Shown here one piece after another: positions 1 through 6,949 of a stretch of DNA of 25,141 nucleotides. Source of the DNA: Bacteroidales bacterium UBA5206 (GTDB lineage: Bacteria > Bacteroidota > Bacteroidia > Bacteroidales > Tenuifilaceae); NCBI GenBank assembly GCA_002412705.1, contig DHVO01000158.1, positions 1-25,141 of the forward strand, in the 5' to 3' direction. Under the pieces are notes generated by a model. That model was not told the DNA's origin and did not search any database. It saw nothing but the letters and a program-made list of their open reading frames with translations. Position 1 is the first letter of the stretch. Every line of letters starts with the position of its first letter. The position numbers were made by a program, and so were the translations under genes.

Positions 1-411
1 TCAAAAGCATCTACCGATATTACAGCCGACCTATGGATGAAGTTTATCTCCATTTGCGTAAGCGGGCTTCTTGCCGTATCCAAAACCAACTATGGCGAGC
101 TAACCACAACCCCAGAGACAAGAGAACTAATGATTGAGCTCCTCACGGAGGTTTACAACCTATCGCAAAAAATGGAGGTCAATATCCCAGAGAGCTTCTT
201 GGGTAAAACCATTGCCTTTATTGACAGCTACCCACCAGAGTCCACCTCATCGCTAACGCGTGATGTGTGGGAGGGCAAACCATCTGAAATTGAGTATCAG
301 AACGGAACGGTAGTTAAACTTGGGCAAAAGCATGGTGTTCCCACTCCCGTTAACCGTTTTGTGTACAACTGCATTTTACCTATGGAAAAACGGGCTAGGG
401 ACATCAAGTAG
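1..411 (+). CDS. panE: 2-dehydropantoate 2-reductase, C-terminal part (5' end outside window)
   Basis: The reading frame is open from base 1, so this is the last 136 codons of a gene starting before the window. The fragment matches the all-helical C-terminal domain of ketopantoate reductase (ApbA/PanE), which reduces 2-dehydropantoate to pantoate with NADPH in pantothenate and CoA synthesis. Seen in the sequence: an early W-x-K-F segment, the YGEL...PETRELM helix, and near the end a conserved E-I-E-x-x-N-G-T-V-V segment followed by the G-V-P-T-P-V-N-R motif that closes the substrate site in this family. The N-terminal Rossmann domain with the NADPH-binding glycines is not in the window. An internal ATG at 37 is not the real start because homology continues upstream of it. 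The M28 peptidase gene follows after 51 nt with no evident terminator, so the two could be cotranscribed. Family assignment is firm; substrate is inferred. Confidence 0.87.
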   Translation, partial: SKASTDITADLWMKFISICVSGLLAVSKTNYGELTTTPETRELMIELLTEVYNLSQKMEVNIPESFLGKTIAFIDSYPPESTSSLTRDVWEGKPSEIEYQNGTVVKLGQKHGVPTPVNRFVYNCILPMEKRARDIK

Positions 412-462
412 ATTTAAATGCAACGCCACTTACCCTAATTCCAAACCTAATAACAGAAAGTA

Positions 463-1971
463 ATGAAACTTCGTACCCCCATTGTATTATCACTTCTTGC
501 TTGCTTCGCTTTAACATCGGTAGCACAGGATTACGCTAAGTACATGAATCTGATTGATTCTGCTAACATGCGAACCACTCTAACCCGCCTTGCATCCGAT
601 GAATTCCTTGGGCGTAAAACGGATAACGAAGGGATAAAACTTGCCGAATCATATCTAATAGAACAGCTAAAGTCATATAAGATTGCATCGCCATTTGGAT
701 CTACCTATAAGCAGGATATAGAGGCCCACCAAAAATTAAGTGCTCCCAAAAAGTATTTCAATCTTGGAGGCTACAACTACTCCAATTTTTACAGCTATCA
801 GAACTCGGCTACACAGGACTCCGTTATCTCTGCCGATGAGATAGTTTTTGCGGGCTATGGCGTGTATCATTCCTCCCTTAACGATTTTGCCAAGGTTGAT
901 ATCAACAATAAAATTGTTATGCTACTTAGCGGCAATGGCCCTACTAGTAAGTACGGAGTGCAAAAGCACAATGCATCAAGAAAATCATACGATGAATACT
1001 TTGCCACACAAAAACCCAAGGCTGTTATAACCGTTGAGTATGGGTTTGACACCTACGGTAACTACAACTCAAAAGACGTTGAGTACTACTCCAGCAGCAA
1101 ACAAACCTCGTACCCATCCATAAGGGTTAACGAGATACTTGCCAATAGGATACTTGAGCCATCGGGGAAAAGCATTAAGCAGATTCTTTACGAAAGCGAG
1201 CAAAGCGACTCATCTCTAGCCTTTAGCTTATCCAACAAAGTAACCTTTAACGGCAACTACCAGTACCAAAACGCCAACCTAAACAACCTTATTGCAGTGG
1301 TTGAGGGAAGCGATTTAAAAAGTGAGTATGTTGTGGTTACCGCGCATTACGACCATGTTGGCACCAACTACAGAAAAGAGGTTCTTAATGGCGCCGATGA
1401 TAATGCATCGGGAGTATCGGCGCTACTTGAGATGGCGCGTGTACTTAGCATTGCAAAGAAAGAGGGCAAGGGACCTAGGCGGTCGGTTCTATTCATACTG
1501 CTCACCGCCGAGGAGGATGGGCTAAAGGGTGCCGAATACTACGTAAACAACCCTGTTGCACCACTAAAGAAGACTGTTATTTGTCTAAACATGGATATGG
1601 TTGGGCGCATTAAACCCGAACCAACCGAAGAGGAACTTCAAAAGGGATACATACATGCAATTACAGGAACTTATAGCGCAAACGATTCCCTATCCAATGC
1701 AATTGACAGCATTAACAGCAAAACTATTGGCCTAACAATATCAAAAAAGTACAGCAGCTACTTTCGCCAATCAGATCAGTATGAGTTTGCGAGCAAGGAT
1801 GTGCCTGCAGTGATGTTTACCAGCGGTGAGCATCCCGATTACCACCGCACTACCGATGATGTTGAGAAGATTAATTTTCCTGCGCTACGACAACGGGCAC
1901 AGCTTATTTTTGCTACCCTTTGGGAATTTGCAAACACAAGTAAACCCTTTATTTCTGCAAAGAAGGAGTAG
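463..1971 (+). CDS. Secreted M28-family zinc metallopeptidase (aminopeptidase-like)
   Basis: A 502-residue exported peptidase. Residues 1-21 form a signal peptide (basic MKLR, hydrophobic core, cleavage after SVA-Q). The middle (about 120-260) looks like the PA-type insertion found in many M28 enzymes. The catalytic domain follows from about residue 275 with all expected residues visible: H295 in AHYDHVG, bridging D313 in the GADDNASG segment, general base E350 and ligand E351 in TAEEDG, D378 in NMDMVGR, and H461 in PDYHRTTDD. M28 enzymes bind two zinc ions and usually release N-terminal residues from peptides. It likely acts in the periplasm or outside the cell in peptide scavenging. No Shine-Dalgarno sequence precedes the ATG. 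A bidirectional terminator follows the stop. Exact substrate specificity cannot be read from the sequence. Confidence 0.93.
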   Translation: MKLRTPIVLSLLACFALTSVAQDYAKYMNLIDSANMRTTLTRLASDEFLGRKTDNEGIKLAESYLIEQLKSYKIASPFGSTYKQDIEAHQKLSAPKKYFNLGGYNYSNFYSYQNSATQDSVISADEIVFAGYGVYHSSLNDFAKVDINNKIVMLLSGNGPTSKYGVQKHNASRKSYDEYFATQKPKAVITVEYGFDTYGNYNSKDVEYYSSSKQTSYPSIRVNEILANRILEPSGKSIKQILYESEQSDSSLAFSLSNKVTFNGNYQYQNANLNNLIAVVEGSDLKSEYVVVTAHYDHVGTNYRKEVLNGADDNASGVSALLEMARVLSIAKKEGKGPRRSVLFILLTAEEDGLKGAEYYVNNPVAPLKKTVICLNMDMVGRIKPEPTEEELQKGYIHAITGTYSANDSLSNAIDSINSKTIGLTISKKYSSYFRQSDQYEFASKDVPAVMFTSGEHPDYHRTTDDVEKINFPALRQRAQLIFATLWEFANTSKPFISAKKE

Positions 1972-1990
1972 ATGGGAGTACAAAACAGTA

Positions 1991-2025
1991 AAAAAGCTCG
2001 TTCACTACTTGAACGAGCTTTTTTT
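1991..2025. terminator. Bidirectional terminator between convergent M28 peptidase and ttcA-like genes
   Basis: A 13-bp perfect inverted repeat (1991-2003 with 2011-2023) encloses a 7-nt loop, with an A-run on the left and a T-run on the right, so it can act on both strands. The right arm reaches the stop codon of the convergent thiolase-like gene at 2024. Confidence 0.88.
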
Positions 2026-2761
2026 ATTGCTCCATTGGACCAACAATATAGTCGGGATAAATATTCTGCATCGCCCTAAAAACGTTGATTCGAGCATCTT
2101 TATTAAGATTCTGCATTTGGGATATTAACAGCTTAACGCTATCCCTATCGGATTGGTTGTAGTAGGAGCACACCTTCTTCTCGCGGGTATAGCCCTTTGC
2201 CGTGGTGTACTCCATAATTAAATCCTCAGGAGTAAGAATTAGGGGGCGAATCATATACATATCGCCGCCAAACATGCTCAGGCTAGGTGGTATGGCACTT
2301 ATTGATGCATGGTGCACCATATTCATGAGTAGCGTTGCAATTGCATCATCCCTATGATGCCCAAGTGCTAACTTATTAAATCCCAGCTTGTGCCTCAAGT
2401 CAAATAGCGCCGTACGGCGCTTCCAGCTACAAATAAAACAGGCTGGCTTTTTCTGCTCGGCCGAATACTCAACCGTTATATCCTCATAGTACAAGGGCAC
2501 TCCCCGCGATTGGCAAAAATCATCAAGAAAAGCACGGTCAACCTCATAATCCATATCAGTAGCTACAACATGGCAGGCCATGAGCTCATACTTTACTGGG
2601 AGCGATTTTTGCAAGCGGTAAAGCAAATCGAGAAGCGCTAAGCTATCCTTCCCACCACTAAGTCCTACCATTATTTTATCTCCAGCCTCAACCATCTTAT
2701 ACCCATAGATGGCTTTCTTCATAAGCGACAGCAGCTTATTCTCCAACGATTGTAACTTCAT
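2024..2761 (-). CDS. TtcA-like PP-loop ATPase (tRNA 2-thiocytidine biosynthesis family)
   Basis: A 245-residue cytoplasmic protein of the adenine nucleotide alpha hydrolase superfamily. The PP-loop S-G-G-K-D-S is at residues 35-40, a C-x-x-C pair at C108/C111, G-H-H-x-D-D at 134-139, and a further Cys at 198. In TtcA, PP-loop chemistry adenylates cytidine 32 of certain tRNAs and three Cys residues hold an iron-sulfur cluster; C108, C111 and C198 fit that pattern. The protein is shorter than E. coli TtcA (about 311 residues), as is usual for many Bacteroidota homologues, and I see no internal break. It could instead modify another tRNA position, because PP-loop families overlap. The upstream region holds short tandem repeats rather than a clear promoter. 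Confidence 0.8.
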   Translation of the reverse strand: MKLQSLENKLLSLMKKAIYGYKMVEAGDKIMVGLSGGKDSLALLDLLYRLQKSLPVKYELMACHVVATDMDYEVDRAFLDDFCQSRGVPLYYEDITVEYSAEQKKPACFICSWKRRTALFDLRHKLGFNKLALGHHRDDAIATLLMNMVHHASISAIPPSLSMFGGDMYMIRPLILTPEDLIMEYTTAKGYTREKKVCSYYNQSDRDSVKLLISQMQNLNKDARINVFRAMQNIYPDYIVGPMEQ

Positions 2762-2811
2762 CCCTCTTTACTAAACAAAATTTTGGAGGGCAAAGATAGT
2801 AAAAGGAAGAG

Positions 2812-2847
2812 GAGGAAGTGGAAGAAGTGGAGGAAGTAGAGGAATGA
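2812..2847. repeat. Four tandem degenerate 9-bp units (gaggaagtg-like)
   Basis: Units at 2812-2820, 2821-2829, 2830-2838 and 2839-2847 read gaggaagtg, gaagaagtg, gaggaagta and gaggaatga. They lie in the 176-nt space between the ttcA-like gene and the DUF2135-like gene. An open frame crossing them on the minus strand is Ser/Thr low-complexity and is not believed to be a gene. Confidence 0.7.
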
Positions 2848-2858
2848 CAGAAACAAAG

Positions 2859-2903
2859 AGACCCGTGACTAGTAACAGGTAACTTGTAACTCGTCACGGG
2901 TCT
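2859..2903 (-). terminator. Terminator of the DUF2135-like gene, with GTAAC repeats in its loop
   Basis: An 11-bp perfect inverted repeat (agacccgtgac at 2859-2869, gtcacgggtct at 2893-2903) lies 35 nt past the stop of the minus-strand gene at 2938, and the minus strand continues into a T-rich stretch. The pairing extends with one bulge into flanking aaacaaa/ttttgttt. The 23-nt loop is itself three degenerate copies of a GTAAC-containing unit, which is unusual for a plain terminator. Confidence 0.65.
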
Positions 2904-2937
2904 GTTTTGTTTACGACAAGAAGGCAAGCACAAACAC

Positions 2938-3699
2938 CTAAATTTCTACAACCTGCCCATTAACAACTTTAAATACGTTCCATATTCTGCCAGAATGAGC
3001 AGGGCTAACCTCAAAGGTCTTTAAAAGCCTATTGTTTCCATACACCCTAACCATAGCTTTAGACCTAGAAAGCGGCGTGGCGCTAGGATTTGTTTGTAGC
3101 GTGTAGTTATCAATAAAAAAGGTGTACTCAGCATCGGAATCCAATCTATTAACGGTAATGGTCTCAGCACCATAACCATCAAGGTCGTCCCTATCCAGCT
3201 GACCTGTTCCATCGGCCAGCACGCGAGTATTGCGGTAGCTTAAATGGTAGCTACCCTTTTTCACGAAATGCGCATCTAAATCGGCAGGCTGCTCATCCCA
3301 ATCAAGCACAACCCTAAACTGGCTAATATCCATTATGGGCGAAACCGAAAAGCGATTCATAAAGATGGTTTCAGCAACCACATCAACAAAAAACATAGAG
3401 GTTATATACTTATCCTTCTTGAATATGGTACGCAATTTCCCATCGGGTTGCTTTGCAAAACGGACACGTCCTGCGCTATCGGTTTTAAACTCACCAACCT
3501 TTTCAACTAGCACATAAGCATCCTGAACTGGCTTGCCCGTAATGGCATCGAAGAAACGCAAGGTGAAGTTACTGTTCTCCATCTCCTCAAAAACATCCTC
3601 CATTACATCTTTCATTTTATCATGCTGAGCAACGGAAACGTGGGCAAAACCTAGCATAGCAAAAGCAACAACAATCGCAGTCTTCAAAAGTGTGTTCAT
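2938..3699 (-). CDS. Secreted DUF2135/YfaP-like protein of unknown function
   Basis: A 253-residue protein with a signal peptide at residues 1-24 (hydrophobic core, cleavage near SVA-Q). Residues about 45-115 resemble a carboxypeptidase-regulatory-like beta sandwich (TGKPVQDAYV, then FKTDSAGRVRF). Residues about 128-250 resemble the YfaP/DUF2135 domain: V-V-L-D-W-x-x-x-P-A-D-L-D-A-H-F near 130-145, then D-D-L-D-G-Y-G-A-E-T-I-T-V near 171-183. The acidic residues in these motifs suggest metal binding, but this is inference. No catalytic site is recognisable. It probably works in the periplasm or at the cell surface. It has its own terminator and is separated from the upstream nucleoside transporter gene by that gene's terminator, so it is likely monocistronic. 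I do not recognise a specific gene name. Confidence 0.7.
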   Translation of the reverse strand: MNTLLKTAIVVAFAMLGFAHVSVAQHDKMKDVMEDVFEEMENSNFTLRFFDAITGKPVQDAYVLVEKVGEFKTDSAGRVRFAKQPDGKLRTIFKKDKYITSMFFVDVVAETIFMNRFSVSPIMDISQFRVVLDWDEQPADLDAHFVKKGSYHLSYRNTRVLADGTGQLDRDDLDGYGAETITVNRLDSDAEYTFFIDNYTLQTNPSATPLSRSKAMVRVYGNNRLLKTFEVSPAHSGRIWNVFKVVNGQVVEI

Positions 3700-3801
3700 A
3701 TTCGTATTTTAAGTTGATTAGTACATTATAGTTGCACATAGCCTATCCAAATGAAATTTAAATAGAGGGCACCATTAGAAAAGGTGCAACTAAATATACA
3801 A

Positions 3802-3833
3802 AAAAGGTGCCCAACCTAAATCGGACACCTTTT
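3802..3833 (-). terminator. Rho-independent terminator after the nucleoside transporter gene
   Basis: On the minus strand, an 11-bp stem (arms at 3823-3833 and 3802-3812, one G-T wobble) with a 10-nt loop is followed by a T-run. It begins 25 nt past the transporter stop. A second partial copy of the aaaaggtgc arm lies at 3779-3787. Confidence 0.8.
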
Positions 3834-3857
3834 CAAAATTATATGGTAAAACGAGGA

Positions 3858-5354
3858 CTAACCTAGAATAACCCCAACAATAGTTGCGCTAACAAGAGAG
3901 GCAAGTGTACCACCTAAAAGCGCGCGCATTCCATACTTGGATAGCAACACTCTTTTGCCAGGAGCAAGAGAGCCAATACCCCCAATTTGGATACCAATAG
4001 ATGCAAAGTTAGCAAAGCCACAAAGCATATAGGTTGCCATAATAATTGACTTTTCCTGAGCAAACGCACCCAACGATTTAAGCTCTGCAAGGCTTACATA
4101 ACCAATAAACTCAGTCATAATAAGCTTTTCGCCAAGCAAACGACCAACAAGGGTGATATCCTCCTTGCAAACGCCAATTAGCCACATTACAGGAGCAAAA
4201 GTGTACCCTAAAATAAATTGCAGCGACAGCGAATTATACTGTCCGCTACTTACATCAGCAATCCACCCATTAAGGTTTGTCCAATCGCCAACTTTGCCCA
4301 CAATAAAGTTAAACATGGCAATAAAGGCAATAAAGGTAAGAAGCATTGCAGCAACGTTTGCAGCAAGCTTTAAACCCTCTGATGTACCGTTTGATATGGC
4401 ATCAAGAATATTGCTACCAATTTTCTCCTTCGACACCTCCACATTGGTATTAATCTCCTCTGTTTGAGGTACTAAAATTTTAGAAATTACTACAGCACCA
4501 GGAGCAGCCATAATAGACGCAGCGAGTAAGTGCTTTGCAAACATTAAACGCTGAACAGGATCGTCGCCCCCTAAAAAGCTTATATAAGCAGCAAGAACAC
4601 CGCCGGCAAGGGTGGCCATACCACCAGTCATAACAAGCAGTATCTCGGAGTTATTCATTTTCTCAAGGTAAGCCTTAATCATCAGCGGCGATTCTGTTTG
4701 CCCAAGGAAGATATTACCAGCAACAGAGAGACTCTCGGCACCCGATAGTTTCATAGCCTTGGTCATTAACCATGCTAGCACCCATACCACTTTTTGAATA
4801 ATACCTAAATAGAATAACAAGCTGGTTAGCGCGCTAAAGAAGATAATGGTTGGCAGCACTTGGAAAGCAAACACAAATCCAAACTTGCTGGTGTCAAGGA
4901 ATCCTTCGAAAAGGAAATCGGTACCAGCCTTAGAGAAGTCGAGCACCTTAACAAACATCTTCCCAACAATATCAAAGAAGTACTGAACCGGTGCAAACTG
5001 GAGTATTGCAAAGGCAAGTACTACCTGTATTAGCAATCCAATACCCACGATTTTCCACGATACTGCTTTACGGTTTGAGCTAAAGGCGTAAGCTATGGCA
5101 ATTAAAACCAGCATACCCAGCAAGCCACGCATAAGCCCAACAAAGCTAAAGGAAAAGGTTTTCTTGCTAGGAACAAGTTTGGTTGAAGCGGTTTCTTGCA
5201 CAGGAGCAACAGTGGTATCAGCGGTACTGGTAGATGCAACAACTGTTGTGTCAGCCACTTGAATAGAATCGGCGGGCTGACTGTTGGAAGCATATACGGC
5301 TGCTCCAACTAGGACTAGCAGTATGGCTAGTCCATAAACTACTTTCTTAATCAT
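3858..5354 (-). CDS. Concentrative nucleoside transporter (CNT/NupC family) with N-terminal extension
   Basis: A 498-residue inner-membrane symporter that imports nucleosides with Na+ or H+. Diagnostic CNT motifs are clear: G-Q-T-E-S-P-L at residues 218-224, the following TGGMATLAGGVLAAY region, and near the C-terminus C-G-F-A-N-F-A-S-I-G-I-Q-I-G-G, which contributes to the nucleoside site. The gate domain and final helices are present, so the protein appears complete. Residues 1-65 are extra to the NupC core: a hydrophobic segment (7-22) resembling a signal peptide, then a Ser/Thr/Ala-rich linker with two ADTTV copies. The nuclease gene upstream ends 15 nt before this start, so both are probably read from one promoter at 6010-6040. 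Nucleoside preference cannot be predicted. Confidence 0.93.
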   Translation of the reverse strand: MIKKVVYGLAILLVLVGAAVYASNSQPADSIQVADTTVVASTSTADTTVAPVQETASTKLVPSKKTFSFSFVGLMRGLLGMLVLIAIAYAFSSNRKAVSWKIVGIGLLIQVVLAFAILQFAPVQYFFDIVGKMFVKVLDFSKAGTDFLFEGFLDTSKFGFVFAFQVLPTIIFFSALTSLLFYLGIIQKVVWVLAWLMTKAMKLSGAESLSVAGNIFLGQTESPLMIKAYLEKMNNSEILLVMTGGMATLAGGVLAAYISFLGGDDPVQRLMFAKHLLAASIMAAPGAVVISKILVPQTEEINTNVEVSKEKIGSNILDAISNGTSEGLKLAANVAAMLLTFIAFIAMFNFIVGKVGDWTNLNGWIADVSSGQYNSLSLQFILGYTFAPVMWLIGVCKEDITLVGRLLGEKLIMTEFIGYVSLAELKSLGAFAQEKSIIMATYMLCGFANFASIGIQIGGIGSLAPGKRVLLSKYGMRALLGGTLASLVSATIVGVILG

Positions 5355-5369
5355 GTAAAACGGTTTAGT

Positions 5370-5963
5370 TTAAGATCGGCTATTTATTTCGTCGCGAATT
5401 CGGGATGCCTTTTCGTAGTCCTCGTTTTCAATGGCATCGTCAAGCATGGATTGAAGCTCACTCATAGACATTTGCTTCAGCAAATCGGTTTCGCGATCCT
5501 CTTTTTGGGGCTCCTTAGTATCATCGCCCTTGTCGTCATCCTCCTCGGGTTCAAACTCAAGCACAATGCCAGCCTTCTCTATAATCTCCTCGGTGGTATA
5601 AATGGGGCAGCGGAAACGTAGGGCAAGGGCAATTGCATCGGATGTGCGGGCATCAATAAAAACTTCTTTCTTACCATTATCGCAGTGCAGCTTGGAGAAG
5701 AACACTCCCTCCTCGAGTTTATAAATCTGCACATCGATAAGCTCAACGCCAAAAGACTTGGAAAAGTTAAGGAACAAATCGTGGGTAAGTGGACGTGGCG
5801 GATTAAGCCCCTCAAGCTGAATGGCAATGGACTGCGCCTCGAACCCACCTATAATAATTGGTATACGGCGCTTTCCGTTTTCCTCGCTAAGAACTAGTGC
5901 GTATGCACCTGATTGTGTCTGGCTATATGAAATTCCCAGGACGTTCAACCTCACTTTATTCAT
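5370..5963 (-). CDS. Bifunctional nuclease (DUF151) with C-terminal UVR motif
   Basis: A 197-residue cytoplasmic protein. Residues about 1-140 are the DUF151/BFN domain, with the typical opening (V-x-x-x-G-I-S-Y-S...), the R-R-I-P-I-I-I-G stretch at 32-39 and the DARTSDAIALALR segment at 104-116. An acidic linker (about 137-160) leads to a UvrB/UvrC-type motif at about 168-194 (L-x-x-x-L-x-x-A-I-x-x-E-D-Y-E-K-A-x-x-I-R-D-E-I), normally a protein-protein contact. Some family members have DNase and RNase activity. This domain pair is typical of Bacteroidota. It has no signal peptide. A consensus promoter lies 47-77 nt upstream, and the nucleoside transporter gene follows after 15 nt. Coupling of nucleic acid breakdown to nucleoside uptake is a reasonable inference from the operon, not shown by the sequence. 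Confidence 0.92.
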   Translation of the reverse strand: MNKVRLNVLGISYSQTQSGAYALVLSEENGKRRIPIIIGGFEAQSIAIQLEGLNPPRPLTHDLFLNFSKSFGVELIDVQIYKLEEGVFFSKLHCDNGKKEVFIDARTSDAIALALRFRCPIYTTEEIIEKAGIVLEFEPEEDDDKGDDTKEPQKEDRETDLLKQMSMSELQSMLDDAIENEDYEKASRIRDEINSRS

Positions 5964-6009
5964 TCTTAAATGCTTTGTTTTCCAAGCTCAGGCACTGCTG
6001 AGTAATCTA

Positions 6010-6040
6010 CAAACCTAATCGAATTTAAAAAAAAATACAA
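6010..6040 (-). promoter_or_regulatory. Bacteroidota-type promoter of the nuclease-transporter operon
   Basis: On the minus strand TTG (6038-6040) and TAGGTTTG (6010-6017) are separated by 20 nt, matching the Bacteroidota consensus TTG-N17-23-TAnnTTTG. Transcription would start near 6003, giving a leader of about 40 nt before the ATG at 5963. Confidence 0.75.
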
Positions 6041-6183
6041 GAATGCTAGATAAAATATGAAGGTCAAAAAAATATTCGCATCTTTGCACAAGAATTTTGC
6101 AACCAAATTAAGGCTGAATACCTACTCGTTCGTCATCACATGGGTATAAGCCAAAAATGGTGGCGAAAAAAAGTGTGTAAATC

Positions 6184-6214
6184 TTTGGGATTCAATTTTA
6201 CTTTTGTACTTTTG
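6184..6214 (+). promoter_or_regulatory. Bacteroidota-type promoter of rplU-rpmA
   Basis: TTTG at 6184-6187 and TACTTTTG at 6207-6214 are 19 nt apart, fitting the consensus. A second, tandem TACTTTTG lies immediately before it at 6199-6206, so initiation could shift by 8 nt. Predicted leader is about 32 nt. A weaker CATCTTTG sits further upstream at 6079-6086 in the 289-nt gap between the divergent operons; I see no gene in that gap. Confidence 0.75.
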
Positions 6215-6252
6215 CAAGCCCAAAAAGTGTTGAACAACCATAACGATTTAAG

Positions 6253-6564
6253 ATGTACGCGATTGTAGATATTGCCGGTCAGCAATTTAAGGTTCAGAAG
6301 GACCAAAAAATTTATGTTCACCGCCTAGAAGGTGAAGAGGGTTCTGAAGTGAACTTCGACAAGGTTCTTCTCCTTGACAACGAGGGAAAAGTAACCATTG
6401 GTGCCCCATCGATTGAGAATGCAAAGGTAACTGCAAAGATACTTTCGCATCTTAAGGGCGATAAGGTTATCATCTTCAAAAAGAAGAGAAGGAAAGGCTA
6501 TAAGCTAAAAAGAGGCCATCGCCAATTCCTAACCCAAGTACAGATTTCTGAAATTGTAGCGTAA
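6253..6564 (+). CDS. rplU: 50S ribosomal protein L21
   Basis: A 103-residue protein of standard L21 length. It opens with the conserved MYAIVDIAGQQFKV stretch and has the DKVLLL strand, the G-A-P-S/V-x-x-A-x-V segment at about 55-65 and the lysine-rich F-K-K-K-R-R-K-G-Y-K-x-K-R-G-H-R-Q loop that contacts 23S rRNA, followed by the closing TQVQISEI strand. It is followed after 21 nt by rpmA, the usual L21-L27 operon. There is no Shine-Dalgarno sequence before the ATG, as is common in this phylum. Confidence 0.98.
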   Translation: MYAIVDIAGQQFKVQKDQKIYVHRLEGEEGSEVNFDKVLLLDNEGKVTIGAPSIENAKVTAKILSHLKGDKVIIFKKKRRKGYKLKRGHRQFLTQVQISEIVA

Positions 6565-6585
6565 CCGAAAAAACTTTATTGAGTC

Positions 6586-6846
6586 ATGGCACATAAAAAA
6601 GGAGTTGGTAGCTCACGAAACGGTAGGGAATCAGAAAGCAAACGCCTTGGTGTAAAGCTTTTTGGTGGCCAAACTGCCAAAGCAGGTAACATTATTGTTC
6701 GTCAACGTGGTACCAAACACAACCCAGGTGTAAACGTAGGTATTGGTAAAGACCACACCCTATTTGCACTAGTTGATGGAACTGTTAACTTTCGTAAGAA
6801 AGCTGACGATAAATCTTATGTATCGGTAATTCCATTCGAAGGATAG
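6586..6846 (+). CDS. rpmA: 50S ribosomal protein L27
   Basis: An 86-residue L27 of normal length. It begins MAHKKGVGSSRNGRES, the conserved N-terminus that reaches towards the peptidyl transferase centre. There is no N-terminal extension of the kind processed in Firmicutes. The central segments R-L-G-V-K-x-F-G-G, the I-I-V-R-Q-R-G-T segment and the HTLFALVDG strand are all present. It is the second gene of the rplU operon and is followed by a strong terminator before serS. Confidence 0.98.
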   Translation: MAHKKGVGSSRNGRESESKRLGVKLFGGQTAKAGNIIVRQRGTKHNPGVNVGIGKDHTLFALVDGTVNFRKKADDKSYVSVIPFEG

Positions 6847-6876
6847 TTTTATCGCAACGCATTTTTTCGTACTTTT

Positions 6877-6926
6877 AATCTCCTGTAATTGCTACCTTTT
6901 GGTGCTATTCAGGAGATTTATTTTTT
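6877..6926 (+). terminator. Terminator after rpmA
   Basis: A 9-bp perfect inverted repeat (aatctcctg at 6877-6885, caggagatt at 6910-6918) with further partial pairing inside (tacc/ggt) is followed by a T-rich tract. It separates the ribosomal protein operon from serS. Confidence 0.85.
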
Positions 6927-6949
6927 TGAACCATCTAAGTTAAAGGCTT

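Noticed and set aside
2024..2761. Truncated or decayed ttcA pseudogene
   Set aside because: The protein is shorter than the E. coli enzyme but retains the PP-loop, the Cys pair, a third Cys and an intact frame.
2736..2933. Minus-strand open frame of 65 codons
   Set aside because: It is a translation of the 9-bp tandem repeats and the terminator hairpin, with Ser/Thr low complexity and no start context.
6136..6321. Minus-strand open frame over the rplU promoter and start
   Set aside because: It overlaps rplU antisense and the promoter, with no family features.
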